Assembly (NCBI GenBank): GCA_016200445.1
Contig: JACQEQ010000135.1
Coordinates: 1-20,571 of the forward strand
Source of the DNA: Gammaproteobacteria bacterium
Lineage (GTDB): Bacteria; Pseudomonadota; Gammaproteobacteria; SG8-11
DNA: 20,571 nucleotides
Direction: 5' to 3'
The notes below the pieces were generated by a model that searched no databases, was not told the DNA's origin, and saw nothing but the letters and a program-made list of their open reading frames with translations. Made by a program: the position numbers and the translations under genes. Positions 1 through 8,317 of this stretch are shown here, one piece after another (position 1 is the stretch's first letter; every line of letters starts with the position of its first letter).

Positions 1-1
1 A

Positions 2-736
2 AATGGACAGCTTGAATATCCGCAGAATTCGGACTGCTCATTGTCAGGAGACAGGCAAATAACCTGCACGCACCCAGCCATTGCGCCGGACGCGATGGTG
101 GAATTGATCTTTCGCGCGCGGGTAACTACGGCCGCCTTGACCGATGTCGTGAGCACCGCAGAAGTTCGCCCCATCGATTTCGCGACCAATCCCGCCTACA
201 GCCGGGCGCAGGTGACTTTGCATGTCAATGCACCGGATGTCGGAGTGACCTGGTCGGGTCCGTCGGAACCAACGGTGGGTAGTTTCGGCAACTATGTCGT
301 GACCGCAAAAAATTACGGCCCGGCGACGGCCTATGGCGTCAAGCTTGACATTTCTATTCCCGCGAACTTTACGATCAACACTGTGGATGCAAGCTGTACT
401 CAGGTTGCAGGCAGCTCACAAATTACATGTGCGCTGGGCGATATCAGCAGCCTGCAACAGGTTGCAATCACGCTGGGGATGACCGCGAACACGCCGGGTG
501 TAGCAAAGTTGATGGTGGATACCGACACGCGTGACGATAGTACTCCGGGCAATAACTTTGATCACTTCGATGTCACCATTAAAGATCCAGTTGTAGGCCA
601 AGGTGGCGGGGATCAAGGCAATACCAGCGGCTCGTCTTCTACCGGCAAAAAAGGCGGCGGTGGTGTCGATCTCACCGGGTTGTTGATGTTGTGGGTGCTG
701 CTGGTTACGCATCGCCGTTACCGTCATTACGCTTAA
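2..736 (+). CDS. DUF11-repeat surface protein with GlyGly-CTERM-like tail (5' partial)
   Basis: The reading frame is open to the left window edge, so only the C-terminal part (about 244 residues) is present. Two DUF11-like beta-sandwich repeats are visible. Each carries a pair of cysteines in the setting DxxC...ITC (the first as NSDC...ITCTHP, the second as DASC...ITCALGD), followed by a PGNN-type turn near the end of the second. The C-terminus has a Gly/Ser-rich spacer, then KKGGGG, a hydrophobic helix (LTGLLMLWVLLV) and a basic end (HRRYRHYA). That layout matches the GlyGly-CTERM sorting signal known to be processed by rhombosortase in Gammaproteobacteria. The inferred role is an exported, surface-anchored or released protein, possibly adhesive. 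The DUF11 call is fairly sure; the exact sorting class is less so. The fructokinase gene begins 15 bases downstream but is functionally unrelated. Confidence 0.75.
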   Translation, partial: NGQLEYPQNSDCSLSGDRQITCTHPAIAPDAMVELIFRARVTTAALTDVVSTAEVRPIDFATNPAYSRAQVTLHVNAPDVGVTWSGPSEPTVGSFGNYVVTAKNYGPATAYGVKLDISIPANFTINTVDASCTQVAGSSQITCALGDISSLQQVAITLGMTANTPGVAKLMVDTDTRDDSTPGNNFDHFDVTIKDPVVGQGGGDQGNTSGSSSTGKKGGGGVDLTGLLMLWVLLVTHRRYRHYA

Positions 737-751
737 CACTTCGCTCACGCT

Positions 752-1663
752 ATGTCCCCGATCCGTATCGGCATTGATCTGGGCGGAACCAAAATCGAAA
801 TTGTTGCGCTCGATACTGAGGGAGCGGAGCTTTACCGCCAGCGGGTTGCGACGCCGCAAGGCGATTATCGCGGCACGCTCGCGGCGATTGTTGCGCTGAT
901 CTTCGCTGCAGAACAAACGTTGGGTAAACAAGCAAGTGTCGGCATCGGTACGCCGGGTGCGATTTCGCGCGCCACCGGCCGCTTGAAAAATTCCAACTCG
1001 GTGTGCCTGAATGGCCAACCGCTGGTGCAAGATCTCGCCGCACTACTCAACCGTCAGATTCGCATCAGCAACGACGCAAATTGCTTTGCATTATCGGAAG
1101 CCAGCGACGGTGCGGCGGCAGGTGCTGACGTGGTGTTCGGCGTCATCGTGGGTACCGGCACCGGCGCGGGGATTGTGGTGCGCGGTCAGGTACTGGAGGG
1201 TCCGAATGCGATTGCCGGGGAGTGGGGTCACAACCCGCTGCCTTGGCCGCGCGACGATGAACGCCCTGGCGCCGCCTGTTATTGCGGACAACACGGTTGC
1301 ATCGAAACGTTTTTGTCCGGACCCGGCATCGTGCGGGAGCATGAGCGCGCCACCGGTATACGCAACGCAGTGCACGAGATTGTGCTACGTGCCACACAAG
1401 GCGATGCGGCGTGTGAAGCAACCTTAAAACGTTATGAAGATCGTATGGCGCGTGCCTTGGCTCATGTCATTAATATTCTCGACCCGCATGTTATTGTGTT
1501 GGGCGGTGGCCTGGGGAACATCACACGCTTGTATGAAAATGTGCCGCGTTTATGGGGAAAATATGTATTCTCCGACTGCGTCGATACGCAACTGGTCGCA
1601 CCAAAATTCGGCGACGCCAGCGGTGTGCGCGGCGCGGCGTGGTTGTGGAACGACAGGATGTGA
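752..1663 (+). CDS. mak: Fructokinase, ROK family (Mak type)
   Basis: Phosphorylates D-fructose with ATP to fructose 6-phosphate in the cytoplasm. The 303-residue length matches E. coli Mak (about 302). The N-terminal phosphate-binding motif GIDLGGTK is at residues 7-14. NDANC and then GTGTGAG form the sugar and ATP site. The stretch AGEWGHNPLPWP followed by CYCGQHGCIE is the ROK signature with its CxCGxxGCxE zinc site. The ending LDPHVIVLGGGLGN...GVRGAAWLW closely resembles Mak as I remember it, more than NagK or glucokinase. ATG at 752 is the only sensible start, directly before the conserved N-terminus, although no good Shine-Dalgarno is visible. A related ROK hexokinase with other sugar preference (for example mannose) is possible. 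Confidence 0.9.
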   Translation: MSPIRIGIDLGGTKIEIVALDTEGAELYRQRVATPQGDYRGTLAAIVALIFAAEQTLGKQASVGIGTPGAISRATGRLKNSNSVCLNGQPLVQDLAALLNRQIRISNDANCFALSEASDGAAAGADVVFGVIVGTGTGAGIVVRGQVLEGPNAIAGEWGHNPLPWPRDDERPGAACYCGQHGCIETFLSGPGIVREHERATGIRNAVHEIVLRATQGDAACEATLKRYEDRMARALAHVINILDPHVIVLGGGLGNITRLYENVPRLWGKYVFSDCVDTQLVAPKFGDASGVRGAAWLWNDRM

Positions 1664-1738
1664 TAAGACGCGCAGTTAGGACGGGTTAAGTTAATTTATC
1701 GTTGATCGTCTAAATATGAAGGCTCAGGGAGCGAACGA

Positions 1739-2377
1739 ATGCGGCAACTATTTTTGGTATGCGCGGTGTTTTTGACAACGGTGGCTGCGGTGGGCTGCAC
1801 GTCCATTCCGTCTAATTTTGTAGGCGATCCGGGCAAGCATGGATTCGTAATTGTGGAAGGCGAAGCGGCGATCACGCTACAGCGCGACGGCGGCGCAACA
1901 ACCAAACAAAATAGTGAATTCGGACCAAACTCGCGATTTTCAGAAATTCAGGAGGTGACGCTGGAATCCGCCGAACGTCCGATGCAGACGATTCGAGGCC
2001 GCAATCAAGGGGGATTGACTTGGTTTTCTGATTTAGAGCCGGGTAGCTATCGTGTGAAGGATATTCGATTAAACAATGAACGTGGCGATGCCAGCTTCCG
2101 GCTACCACAAGGGGGGTTGTCCGAATCGTCCCTGAGTTTTAGGGTCGGCGCAGGCGAGTTAAGCTATCTTGGCTACATCGAAATTTCGCAGCACAAACGC
2201 GAAATCGCGAGCAAATTAGGAACCTTCGAGCTGACTAATATCCTGCGGTTCAACGTGGTGCACAATCGTGATGAATTGCGTGCTTGGGAGTATGTTTACG
2301 ATTGGTATGCGCGCACGCCGTGGGAGCCGCTGCTGCTGAAAAAAATCGAGACAGTGCAGAAACCCGGCAGCAACTGA
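1739..2377 (+). CDS. Putative lipoprotein, family unknown
   Basis: A 212-residue protein with a typical lipoprotein signal peptide: basic start MRQ, hydrophobic core, and lipobox AVGC with Cys20 as the predicted lipidation site. The mature part begins CTSIPSNF and looks beta-rich, with repeated GSYRVKDIRL-like strands. I do not recognise the family. The segment WFSDLEPGSYRVKDI recalls carboxypeptidase-regulatory/DUF-type beta domains of envelope lipoproteins, but this is only a resemblance. The ATG at 1739 is preceded by GGGAG about 7 bases upstream, which supports this start. The stop lies 3 bases from the stop of the convergent lhr gene, so the two messages end on each other. Localisation to the envelope is well supported; function is unknown. 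Confidence 0.8.
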   Translation: MRQLFLVCAVFLTTVAAVGCTSIPSNFVGDPGKHGFVIVEGEAAITLQRDGGATTKQNSEFGPNSRFSEIQEVTLESAERPMQTIRGRNQGGLTWFSDLEPGSYRVKDIRLNNERGDASFRLPQGGLSESSLSFRVGAGELSYLGYIEISQHKREIASKLGTFELTNILRFNVVHNRDELRAWEYVYDWYARTPWEPLLLKKIETVQKPGSN

Positions 2378-2380
2378 ACG

Positions 2381-5300
2381 TCAGTTACGATCCGGAGTCG
2401 AACGCACACCCGGCGCGATGCGCCGTCGCAGCAACACCAGCCGCGCATTCCACTCTGCGTGGGGATCGACAGCTTCCAGAAATACCGTTTCACCGCCAAC
2501 CTGCACCGCGATGGGAATCCCGTCGCGATATAACACCCGATTACTCGTTATGGCCGGTATGCGCGCGCCCGGCGTGATGATGCCGGCCAGGTTCAAGGGA
2601 TCGGCGGCGCTGATTGACAAGGTCTGGCCCGTCGTCGCTTGGCGGCGTACTTCGCGCAGTGCGCCGATGGCTTCGGCTAACGCATATTGCTCACCGGAAA
2701 ATCCTGCGACGAATCGCCCGCCGCGCAGTTCGCCGCGTGCTTCCATGCGACGGTAGACCATCAATAAATCCCGCCACGGTGGTAATTCAGATTCACGCTC
2801 CAGCAGTTTGCGGAACACCACGCCGTAGCGGCGCAACAGCGCGCGGGCAATGTGTTCAAGGCGATCACCATTCTCGATAACTGCCCCTCGAGGAATTGGA
2901 CTGAATTCTTGCTCCTTCCCCCCGGCAGGGGGGAGGCCGGGATGGGGGGCGCTCATATCAGGTTCGTTGTTGTTTGATGTCAAGGTCCAGCGCCCGGCGT
3001 CTTCGATATCCGTGCTCACGCCGCGTGGTGCACGCCGTCCGCTATGTGCGGAACGGCGTTTTTCTTGCGGGGTGAGTAACGCGCGTAATCCACTGAAGCT
3101 ATCTGAATTCACCGCGCCTTGCGCGACCAGTTCGGCCAGGGTTTCTTCCAGCTGCGTGCGCAGTAAACCGCTGGCGCGTAATAAATCGTCGAAGAAACAG
3201 GCGCCGCGTTGTGCGAGGAGCTCGGCGATTTTTCGCGCGCGCGGCGACAGATTCAATGCCTTTTCCGGAGTCCGCTGCATCCACATGCCGACATGTTTGC
3301 GCGGCAGCAATGCAATCGGCGTCGACTTGACCGGTGCGCTGGCGGCGGCGGGGGAATTCAGGCGCACCCACACCACGCGTCCGGCCAGACACAGCGCATC
3401 CAGGTCATCCGGCACATAATCATTGATGCGCGCGGGCAACACTTCGCTTTCCCATGCGCCTGCGGGCGCGCTGTAGCCTTCCAGTTGCGCAAGCACTCCG
3501 GCGAGTGCTTGCGGGCCTTCGCCATGTTGCTCGAGTGTCACACGCTGCCAATGCAACAGAAAGCGCATGAAGTCCTGTGCACTGACCGGTTCGATTTCGG
3601 CGCGCAGGCGATTGAGGGTGTAGCGATGGATGCGTGCCAGCAGGCGGCGTTCGCACCATTCAACGTCGGTGGTTTCGCTCGTGAACTGGCCGCGCATCAC
3701 AAAGCCCTCGGCCTCCAGTGCGAGCAGCGCAAGGTCGATGTCCGATAATGTCACGCCCAGCGACCTTGCGAGTTGCAGTGCTGTGACCGGGCCAAGTCCT
3801 TCGATGCGGCCGCGCACCAGTTCGCGCAGGGCGTCGGCGCGTTCCCAGCTGCGTGCATAATCCTCGGGTGCTGTGATGAGTGGGTCGAGCTGCGCATCTG
3901 GAAACACCGCGAGCAATTGCGGCAGGCGTTCGGCGGCAACCAATAGTGCGCTGTCTTTGTTGGGAGGTGTTTCAAAATCAGGTTCCCTCCCCCTGCAAGG
4001 GGGAGGGTTAGGGTGGGGGTGAGTTAATATGTCGCAACTGAGTTCGCAAGTGTCGTGGCTAATTTGATCATCCCCACCCCGACCCTCCCCATTGCAGGGG
4101 GAGGGGGTCAATGTAGTAACTCTTTTTTGCTCGTTAAGACGCGCGAACAACTCTTCGCCATTTACCACCGCGCTCAACTCCGCTGGCGTCAGATAACCCA
4201 GCAACATCAATGCATCGTGCAGCTCATCCGAATTTGTCACGCTCGGCCACGCTTCCTCGCGCACGCGTTCAATCGCGGGCTGATCTAAGCGGCCCAAATC
4301 TGCGGCTTGCTGTGGATCGATCCAGCGGCGGCTTTGCACGGCGCGCGTGCGGCGTTCTTCCAGCGGCGCATCGTCGAGGAACGCGTAGGGGCGCGCGCCG
4401 AGAATTTCCTGTGCGAACGGCGATGGCTCCAGCAAATCGCGCGCGACGATTTTGATGTCGCCGCGTTCGATACCGGCGAGCAGTTGTTCCAAGCCATTAA
4501 TGTCCATGGCTTCGTGTAAGCAGTCGTGAATGGTTTGATTCACCAGCGGATGGTCAGGCACCTCGCGCTCGCCCTGAATGTTTTCGAAACAGGCGAGCTG
4601 ATCGGGGAATACCACAGCAACGAAATCTTCCGCGTCCATGCGTTGCAATTGAGGCGGGAGTTTCTTGCCGCCACGAAAGCGCGGGACTGCCAGCGCAATG
4701 CTGGCGTTCCAGCGCCAGCGGACTTTGAACATGGGCGCGTCGAGCAGCGCTTGAATCAAAATTGGCCGCACCGTGGCGGCGTGCAAATAGTGCGCGGCTT
4801 CTTCGAGCGGAAAGCTGTGCGTCGCGCCGAGCGACAGAATGATGGCATCTTCGGTCGCCGCCGCCTGCAATTCAAAATTGAATTTGCGGCAAAAACGCTT
4901 GCGCAACGCCAGTCCCCAGGCACGGTTCACGCGGCTGCCGTAACACGAGTGCACCACCATGTGCATATCGCCGGCTTCGTCGAAGAAACGCTCCAGCACA
5001 ATGGTGTTGAGACTCGGCACCGTGCCAAGCGCTACCGCACCGGCTGTGAGGTAATCGGTGAGTTGCTGCGTGGCAGCGGGGGGTAGTGGGTTGGTAGGGG
5101 CGCAATTTATTGCGCCCGCTGCAAGCTCGATAAATCGAGCCCCTACACCGAGATCCATGGGCCGTGGTTGACCAACCACCTCCTCACGCAACCTCGCCAC
5201 CGCTGCCGATAATTCATCCGTACGCCCCGGTGCTTCGCCGAACCAGAACGGAATGCTGGGTGGCTGGCCGTGCGCATCCGCCACGCGCAGCGTGCTGGCC

Positions 5301-6913
5301 TCAATGCGCAGAATGCGGTACGAGGTGTTGCCGAGCTGGAAAATATCCCCGGCCATGCTCTCGATGGCGAAGTCTTCGTTAACGGTGCCGACGCGCAAAT
5401 TAGCCGGTTCCAGCAACACATCGTAGTCGCCGTTGTCGGGGATGGTGCCGCCGCAGGTGACGGCGGTGAGTTTGGCGCCGCGCCGCGCGCGCAAAATTTT
5501 ATTCACCGCATCGCGATGAATATAAGCGCGATGCCGTCCGCGCTGCGTGCTGTAGCCGTCGGCCAGCATGCGTACCACGGAATCGAAGTCGGGGCGTGAC
5601 AAATTACGGTAGGGATCGGCGCGGCGCACGAGGTCAAACAGCTCGTCTTCACCGCACTCGCGGCAGGCAGTTTCCGCGACCAGTTGTTGCGCCAGCACAT
5701 CGAGCGGCTGTTGCGGCAGAATCAGACGGTCGAGTTCGCCGCGCTGCACTGCGGCGAGCAGCGCGGCGCTCTCCACCAGGTCGTCGCGCGATAATGGAAA
5801 CAAGCGGCCCTTGGGAGTGCCGTCCACGGCGTGACCGGCGCGCCCGACACGCTGCAAAAAAGTCGCGATCGAGCGCGGCGAGCCCAGTTGGCACACCAGC
5901 TCCACGTCGCCGATGTCGATGCCTAATTCCAGCGACGCAGTCGCGACCAGCACGCGCAATTGCCCGGTCTTCAGGCGTTGCTCGGCGTGCAGCCGATGTT
6001 CACGCGACAGGCTGCCGTGATGTGAAGTCACGAACTGCTCCCCGAGGCGTTCGCTCAACGCACGCGCCACGCGTTCGGCGGCGCGGCGCTGGTTGACGAA
6101 CACCAGCGTGGTGCGATGCTGCAGAATCAATTCCGTCAGACGGTCGTACACCTCGCCCCACACTTCGCCCGACATCACCGCTTCCAGCGGCGCGCGCGGC
6201 AGTTCCAGCGCCAGATCGCGCGGGCGGCTGTGCCCGGCGTCGACGATGGTGCAGAGCGCGCCGCCGCTGAGAAAGCGCGCGATGTCTTCGATGGGTTTCT
6301 GGGTTGCGGACAAGCCGATGCGCTGCAATGGTTGCCCGGTGAGCGCGGCGAGGCGCTCCAACGATAACGCCAGATGCGCGCCGCGTTTGCTGTTGGCCAG
6401 CGCGTGAATTTCATCGATGATTACCGTGCGTACATTGCGCAACATGCGCCGTCCGCTATCGCTGGTGAGCAAGATGTACACCGACTCGGGCGTGGTGACC
6501 AAAATGTGCGGCGGCTTGCGCTTCATCGTAGCGCGCTCGCTCTGCGGCGTGTCACCGGTGCGCACCATCGCGCGGATCGCGTCACCAGGCAGGCCGTGGT
6601 TGTACGCATGTTCCTGAATCTGCGCCAACGGCGTTTCGAGGTTGCGTTGAATGTCGTTCGACAAGGCTTTCAGCGGAGAGATGTACAGCACTTCGGTTTC
6701 GTTGCGTAATTGTCCTGCACTGGCACGTTGTACCAGCGCGTCGATGGCGCACAAAAACGCCGCCAGTGTTTTACCCGAGCCGGTCGGCGCGGCGACCAAA
6801 GTATGGCCACCACTACGAATCGCTGCCCAGGCCTGTAGTTGCGCTGGCGTGGGCGCAGCGAAGCTACGACTGAACCAGTCGCGTACGGCGGGATGGAAAT
6901 CAGCGAGCGGCAT
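2381..6913 (-). CDS. lhr: Large ATP-dependent helicase Lhr
   Basis: A 1510-residue superfamily 2 helicase, close to the length of E. coli Lhr (about 1538). Lhr-Core enzymes unwind DNA and RNA:DNA hybrids with 3'-5' polarity and are linked to DNA repair. Walker A APTGSGKT is at residues 42-49, motif II DEIH at 167-170, motif III SAT at 202-204 and motif VI QRVGRAGH at 354-361. The Lhr-specific winged-helix/beta-barrel region follows, with SCYGSRVNRAWGLALRKRF around residue 650, and then a long C-terminal extension. Three stretches do not look like Lhr: residues about 590-607, 935-977 and 1320-1334 are translations of GC-rich palindromic repeats inserted in frame (listed separately). The start is the ATG at 6913, directly before the conserved MPLADFHPAV. 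It lies 9 bases behind the stop of the upstream membrane-protein gene, so the two are probably cotranscribed. No frameshift is seen, so the protein is probably functional. Confidence 0.95.
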   Translation of the reverse strand: MPLADFHPAVRDWFSRSFAAPTPAQLQAWAAIRSGGHTLVAAPTGSGKTLAAFLCAIDALVQRASAGQLRNETEVLYISPLKALSNDIQRNLETPLAQIQEHAYNHGLPGDAIRAMVRTGDTPQSERATMKRKPPHILVTTPESVYILLTSDSGRRMLRNVRTVIIDEIHALANSKRGAHLALSLERLAALTGQPLQRIGLSATQKPIEDIARFLSGGALCTIVDAGHSRPRDLALELPRAPLEAVMSGEVWGEVYDRLTELILQHRTTLVFVNQRRAAERVARALSERLGEQFVTSHHGSLSREHRLHAEQRLKTGQLRVLVATASLELGIDIGDVELVCQLGSPRSIATFLQRVGRAGHAVDGTPKGRLFPLSRDDLVESAALLAAVQRGELDRLILPQQPLDVLAQQLVAETACRECGEDELFDLVRRADPYRNLSRPDFDSVVRMLADGYSTQRGRHRAYIHRDAVNKILRARRGAKLTAVTCGGTIPDNGDYDVLLEPANLRVGTVNEDFAIESMAGDIFQLGNTSYRILRIEASTLRVADAHGQPPSIPFWFGEAPGRTDELSAAVARLREEVVGQPRPMDLGVGARFIELAAGAINCAPTNPLPPAATQQLTDYLTAGAVALGTVPSLNTIVLERFFDEAGDMHMVVHSCYGSRVNRAWGLALRKRFCRKFNFELQAAATEDAIILSLGATHSFPLEEAAHYLHAATVRPILIQALLDAPMFKVRWRWNASIALAVPRFRGGKKLPPQLQRMDAEDFVAVVFPDQLACFENIQGEREVPDHPLVNQTIHDCLHEAMDINGLEQLLAGIERGDIKIVARDLLEPSPFAQEILGARPYAFLDDAPLEERRTRAVQSRRWIDPQQAADLGRLDQPAIERVREEAWPSVTNSDELHDALMLLGYLTPAELSAVVNGEELFARLNEQKRVTTLTPSPCNGEGRGGDDQISHDTCELSCDILTHPHPNPPPCRGREPDFETPPNKDSALLVAAERLPQLLAVFPDAQLDPLITAPEDYARSWERADALRELVRGRIEGLGPVTALQLARSLGVTLSDIDLALLALEAEGFVMRGQFTSETTDVEWCERRLLARIHRYTLNRLRAEIEPVSAQDFMRFLLHWQRVTLEQHGEGPQALAGVLAQLEGYSAPAGAWESEVLPARINDYVPDDLDALCLAGRVVWVRLNSPAAASAPVKSTPIALLPRKHVGMWMQRTPEKALNLSPRARKIAELLAQRGACFFDDLLRASGLLRTQLEETLAELVAQGAVNSDSFSGLRALLTPQEKRRSAHSGRRAPRGVSTDIEDAGRWTLTSNNNEPDMSAPHPGLPPAGGKEQEFSPIPRGAVIENGDRLEHIARALLRRYGVVFRKLLERESELPPWRDLLMVYRRMEARGELRGGRFVAGFSGEQYALAEAIGALREVRRQATTGQTLSISAADPLNLAGIITPGARIPAITSNRVLYRDGIPIAVQVGGETVFLEAVDPHAEWNARLVLLRRRIAPGVRSTPDRN
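2914..2955. repeat. GC-rich palindromic repeat inside lhr (copy 1, single arm)
   Basis: A C-run/G-run hairpin (CCCCCC, loop GGCA, GGGGGG, with a TT/AG extension) followed by a G-rich tail ending GGGATGGGGGGC. Read on the lhr strand it encodes APHPGLPPAGGK, a low-complexity peptide unlike Lhr. It shares its layout (pyrimidine/purine hairpin plus a GGGxTGGGG tail) with the paired elements at 3985-4110 and 10608-10738, but only one arm is present here. Confidence 0.65.
3985..4110. repeat. Paired inverted REP-like element inside lhr (copy 2)
   Basis: Two hairpin units face each other. The left unit (3985-4007) is a perfect 10-bp stem CCCTCCCCCT/AGGGGGAGGG around the loop GCA, followed by TTAGGGTGGGGGTGA. 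The right unit (about 4066-4107) is its near-complete reverse complement, with stem CCCTCCCC/GGGGAGGG. About 46 bases separate them. On the minus strand the insert stays open and codes for Lhr residues about 935-977, a Pro/Gly/Cys-rich segment (LTPSPCNGEGRGG ... HPHPNPPPCRGRE). REP-like doublets of this type are known from many proteobacteria and are usually intergenic; a location inside a coding region is unusual. Confidence 0.85.
5094..5146. repeat. Bipartite palindromic repeat inside lhr (second repeat family)
   Basis: Terminal inverted repeats GTAGGGGC (5094-5101) and GCCCCTAC (5139-5146) enclose two perfect hairpins: GGGCGCAA/TTGCGCCC with loop TTTA (5098-5117) and GCTCGAT/ATCGAGC with loop AA (5125-5140). 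The sequence differs from the C/G-run repeats elsewhere in the window, so this is a different family. It is translated on the lhr strand as part of residues about 590-607 (GVGARFIELAAGAINCAPTN). The layout resembles mobile REP-type or MITE-like elements moved in trans by a transposase encoded elsewhere; that is inference. Confidence 0.8.
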
Positions 6914-6922
6914 CGGCTGATA

Positions 6923-8248
6923 CTACCTGGGTCTGAACATATAGATGCGTTGCTGTTCGAGCATGCGATAGCGTTGTTCGAGGGTGTCGACACCGGTCAG
7001 GTATAACGCCGTTGTCATCTGCGGGTCACGCCCGCCGGCCAAGAAATCCTTTTCATACTGTGCAAATTTCATTGCGCGTTGTGCAGCGAATTGGCCGACC
7101 GCCACCTGTTGCGCGAGGTAGCCGAGCGCGAATACTAATGTTGCCGGCACGACGATGCTGCGCCCGCGCGCGCTGCTCATCCAGCGCTCGAAGCGGGGCA
7201 TGTTTAAAACAAATAGCGCAACAAAAGCAATCAACAGGAAGATTGCATAGCGGTGTGCCGGTAACAACTCCAGCTGGTGGCGTCCGATTGCGATCATCAC
7301 GGCTGTAGCCAGTGAAAATGTCAACATTGCGGTCGCGACAATGGCGATGGGTTGCTGCGTGCGTGCGGTCAGCAGTCCTTTCAGGCTGAAAACAATGCTG
7401 AGTAGCAAGATCGCCAACCCCAGCACCATCGCAGGCCAATGCAACCCGCCGACTTCTATCCAGGGCATGCCGTGGTATTCGATCAAGTAGTTGGCGATAT
7501 GGGCAAGCGCTTGCAATCCGCTGGCTACGCTTGCGGTCTCGCTTGCGATTGGATAGTCGTAGCTAAAACCAGCGATGGCCAACACCCCAACTAGGGTAAT
7601 CGCAAGACCATAAGCGCGGCCCAGGCGTAACGCCCAGCCCATCCACATCAGCAGCGGCCAAACAATGAGGCCATTCAGTGCAGTTAGGCTTGCACAAAGG
7701 CCAGCGGCCAACGCTAGCAAGAGATAGAAAATTCTTTCCGATGGGCGGACCGCAGCAGCACAGCGTGCGAGCAGCACGCACGCCAGAAACACAAAGATGC
7801 AGACGAGCAGGTGTTGACTGTTTACCGGATAAGCGAAGCTCGCGTACGTGGAAGTCGGAAACAATAACAGTGCGGCTACGGCAGTGGCCCAACGGCGCTG
7901 GGCGTGGTTTTCCACCGAGCGATGAATGCCTAAGAGTGCGGTGGCGGCTGCAATCAACAACAGCACCATGCACACGGCGGCGATGGGGTAACTTAAACCT
8001 CCGAATAATGTAGCGTCGCCGATCGAAAGCAATTTTGAAAACACGAGGCGATGTCCGTTGTGCGGCGCCCATAACGTCTGCCACAGATTTTGATCTGCCA
8101 ATGTGTAGTATCCGTTAAGCCAGTCCAGCACATCGCCGTAGGGAGTCACGATAATCGCGAACGGAAAATAACCTATAAACAGCGCAAATTGCAGAAGTGC
8201 AATGCTGCTCAATACGAGGGTGGCGCGAGTGTTGTAGGTTGGTTGCAT
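6923..8248 (-). CDS. Polytopic integral membrane protein, possibly GT-C-like
   Basis: About 441 residues with roughly 10-11 hydrophobic segments spread along the whole protein. A long loop after the first membrane segment carries DVLDWLNGYY and then APHNGHRLVFSKLL. A first long periplasmic loop with acidic and HNxHR residues is reminiscent of GT-C-fold glycosyltransferases, but I cannot name a family, and the enzyme role is inference only. The ATG at 8248 has GGAAA 4 bases upstream and is preferred; a GTG at 8269 would add 7 residues. The stop is 9 bases before the lhr start, so the genes probably form an operon with no obvious functional link. The gene is divergent from the HAD-UbiA gene, with about 69 bases between the start codons. 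Confidence 0.75.
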   Translation of the reverse strand: MQPTYNTRATLVLSSIALLQFALFIGYFPFAIIVTPYGDVLDWLNGYYTLADQNLWQTLWAPHNGHRLVFSKLLSIGDATLFGGLSYPIAAVCMVLLLIAAATALLGIHRSVENHAQRRWATAVAALLLFPTSTYASFAYPVNSQHLLVCIFVFLACVLLARCAAAVRPSERIFYLLLALAAGLCASLTALNGLIVWPLLMWMGWALRLGRAYGLAITLVGVLAIAGFSYDYPIASETASVASGLQALAHIANYLIEYHGMPWIEVGGLHWPAMVLGLAILLLSIVFSLKGLLTARTQQPIAIVATAMLTFSLATAVMIAIGRHQLELLPAHRYAIFLLIAFVALFVLNMPRFERWMSSARGRSIVVPATLVFALGYLAQQVAVGQFAAQRAMKFAQYEKDFLAGGRDPQMTTALYLTGVDTLEQRYRMLEQQRIYMFRPR

Positions 8249-8317
8249 AATTTCCGAAGGAGCATGCACGCCGCTGCGAGAGTGCGCAGCGCAGCGTGTT
8301 ACAGAAACAAGGAAGCA

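Noticed and set aside
3209..5086. Plus-strand frames of 179 and 186 aa opposite lhr
   Set aside because: The helicase coding sequence on the minus strand is certain, and the plus-strand translations show no family features.
8090..8317. Upstream extension of the HAD-UbiA frame (76 extra residues)
   Set aside because: It overlaps the divergent membrane-protein gene, has no domain-like content, and a good AAGGA precedes the internal ATG at 8318.
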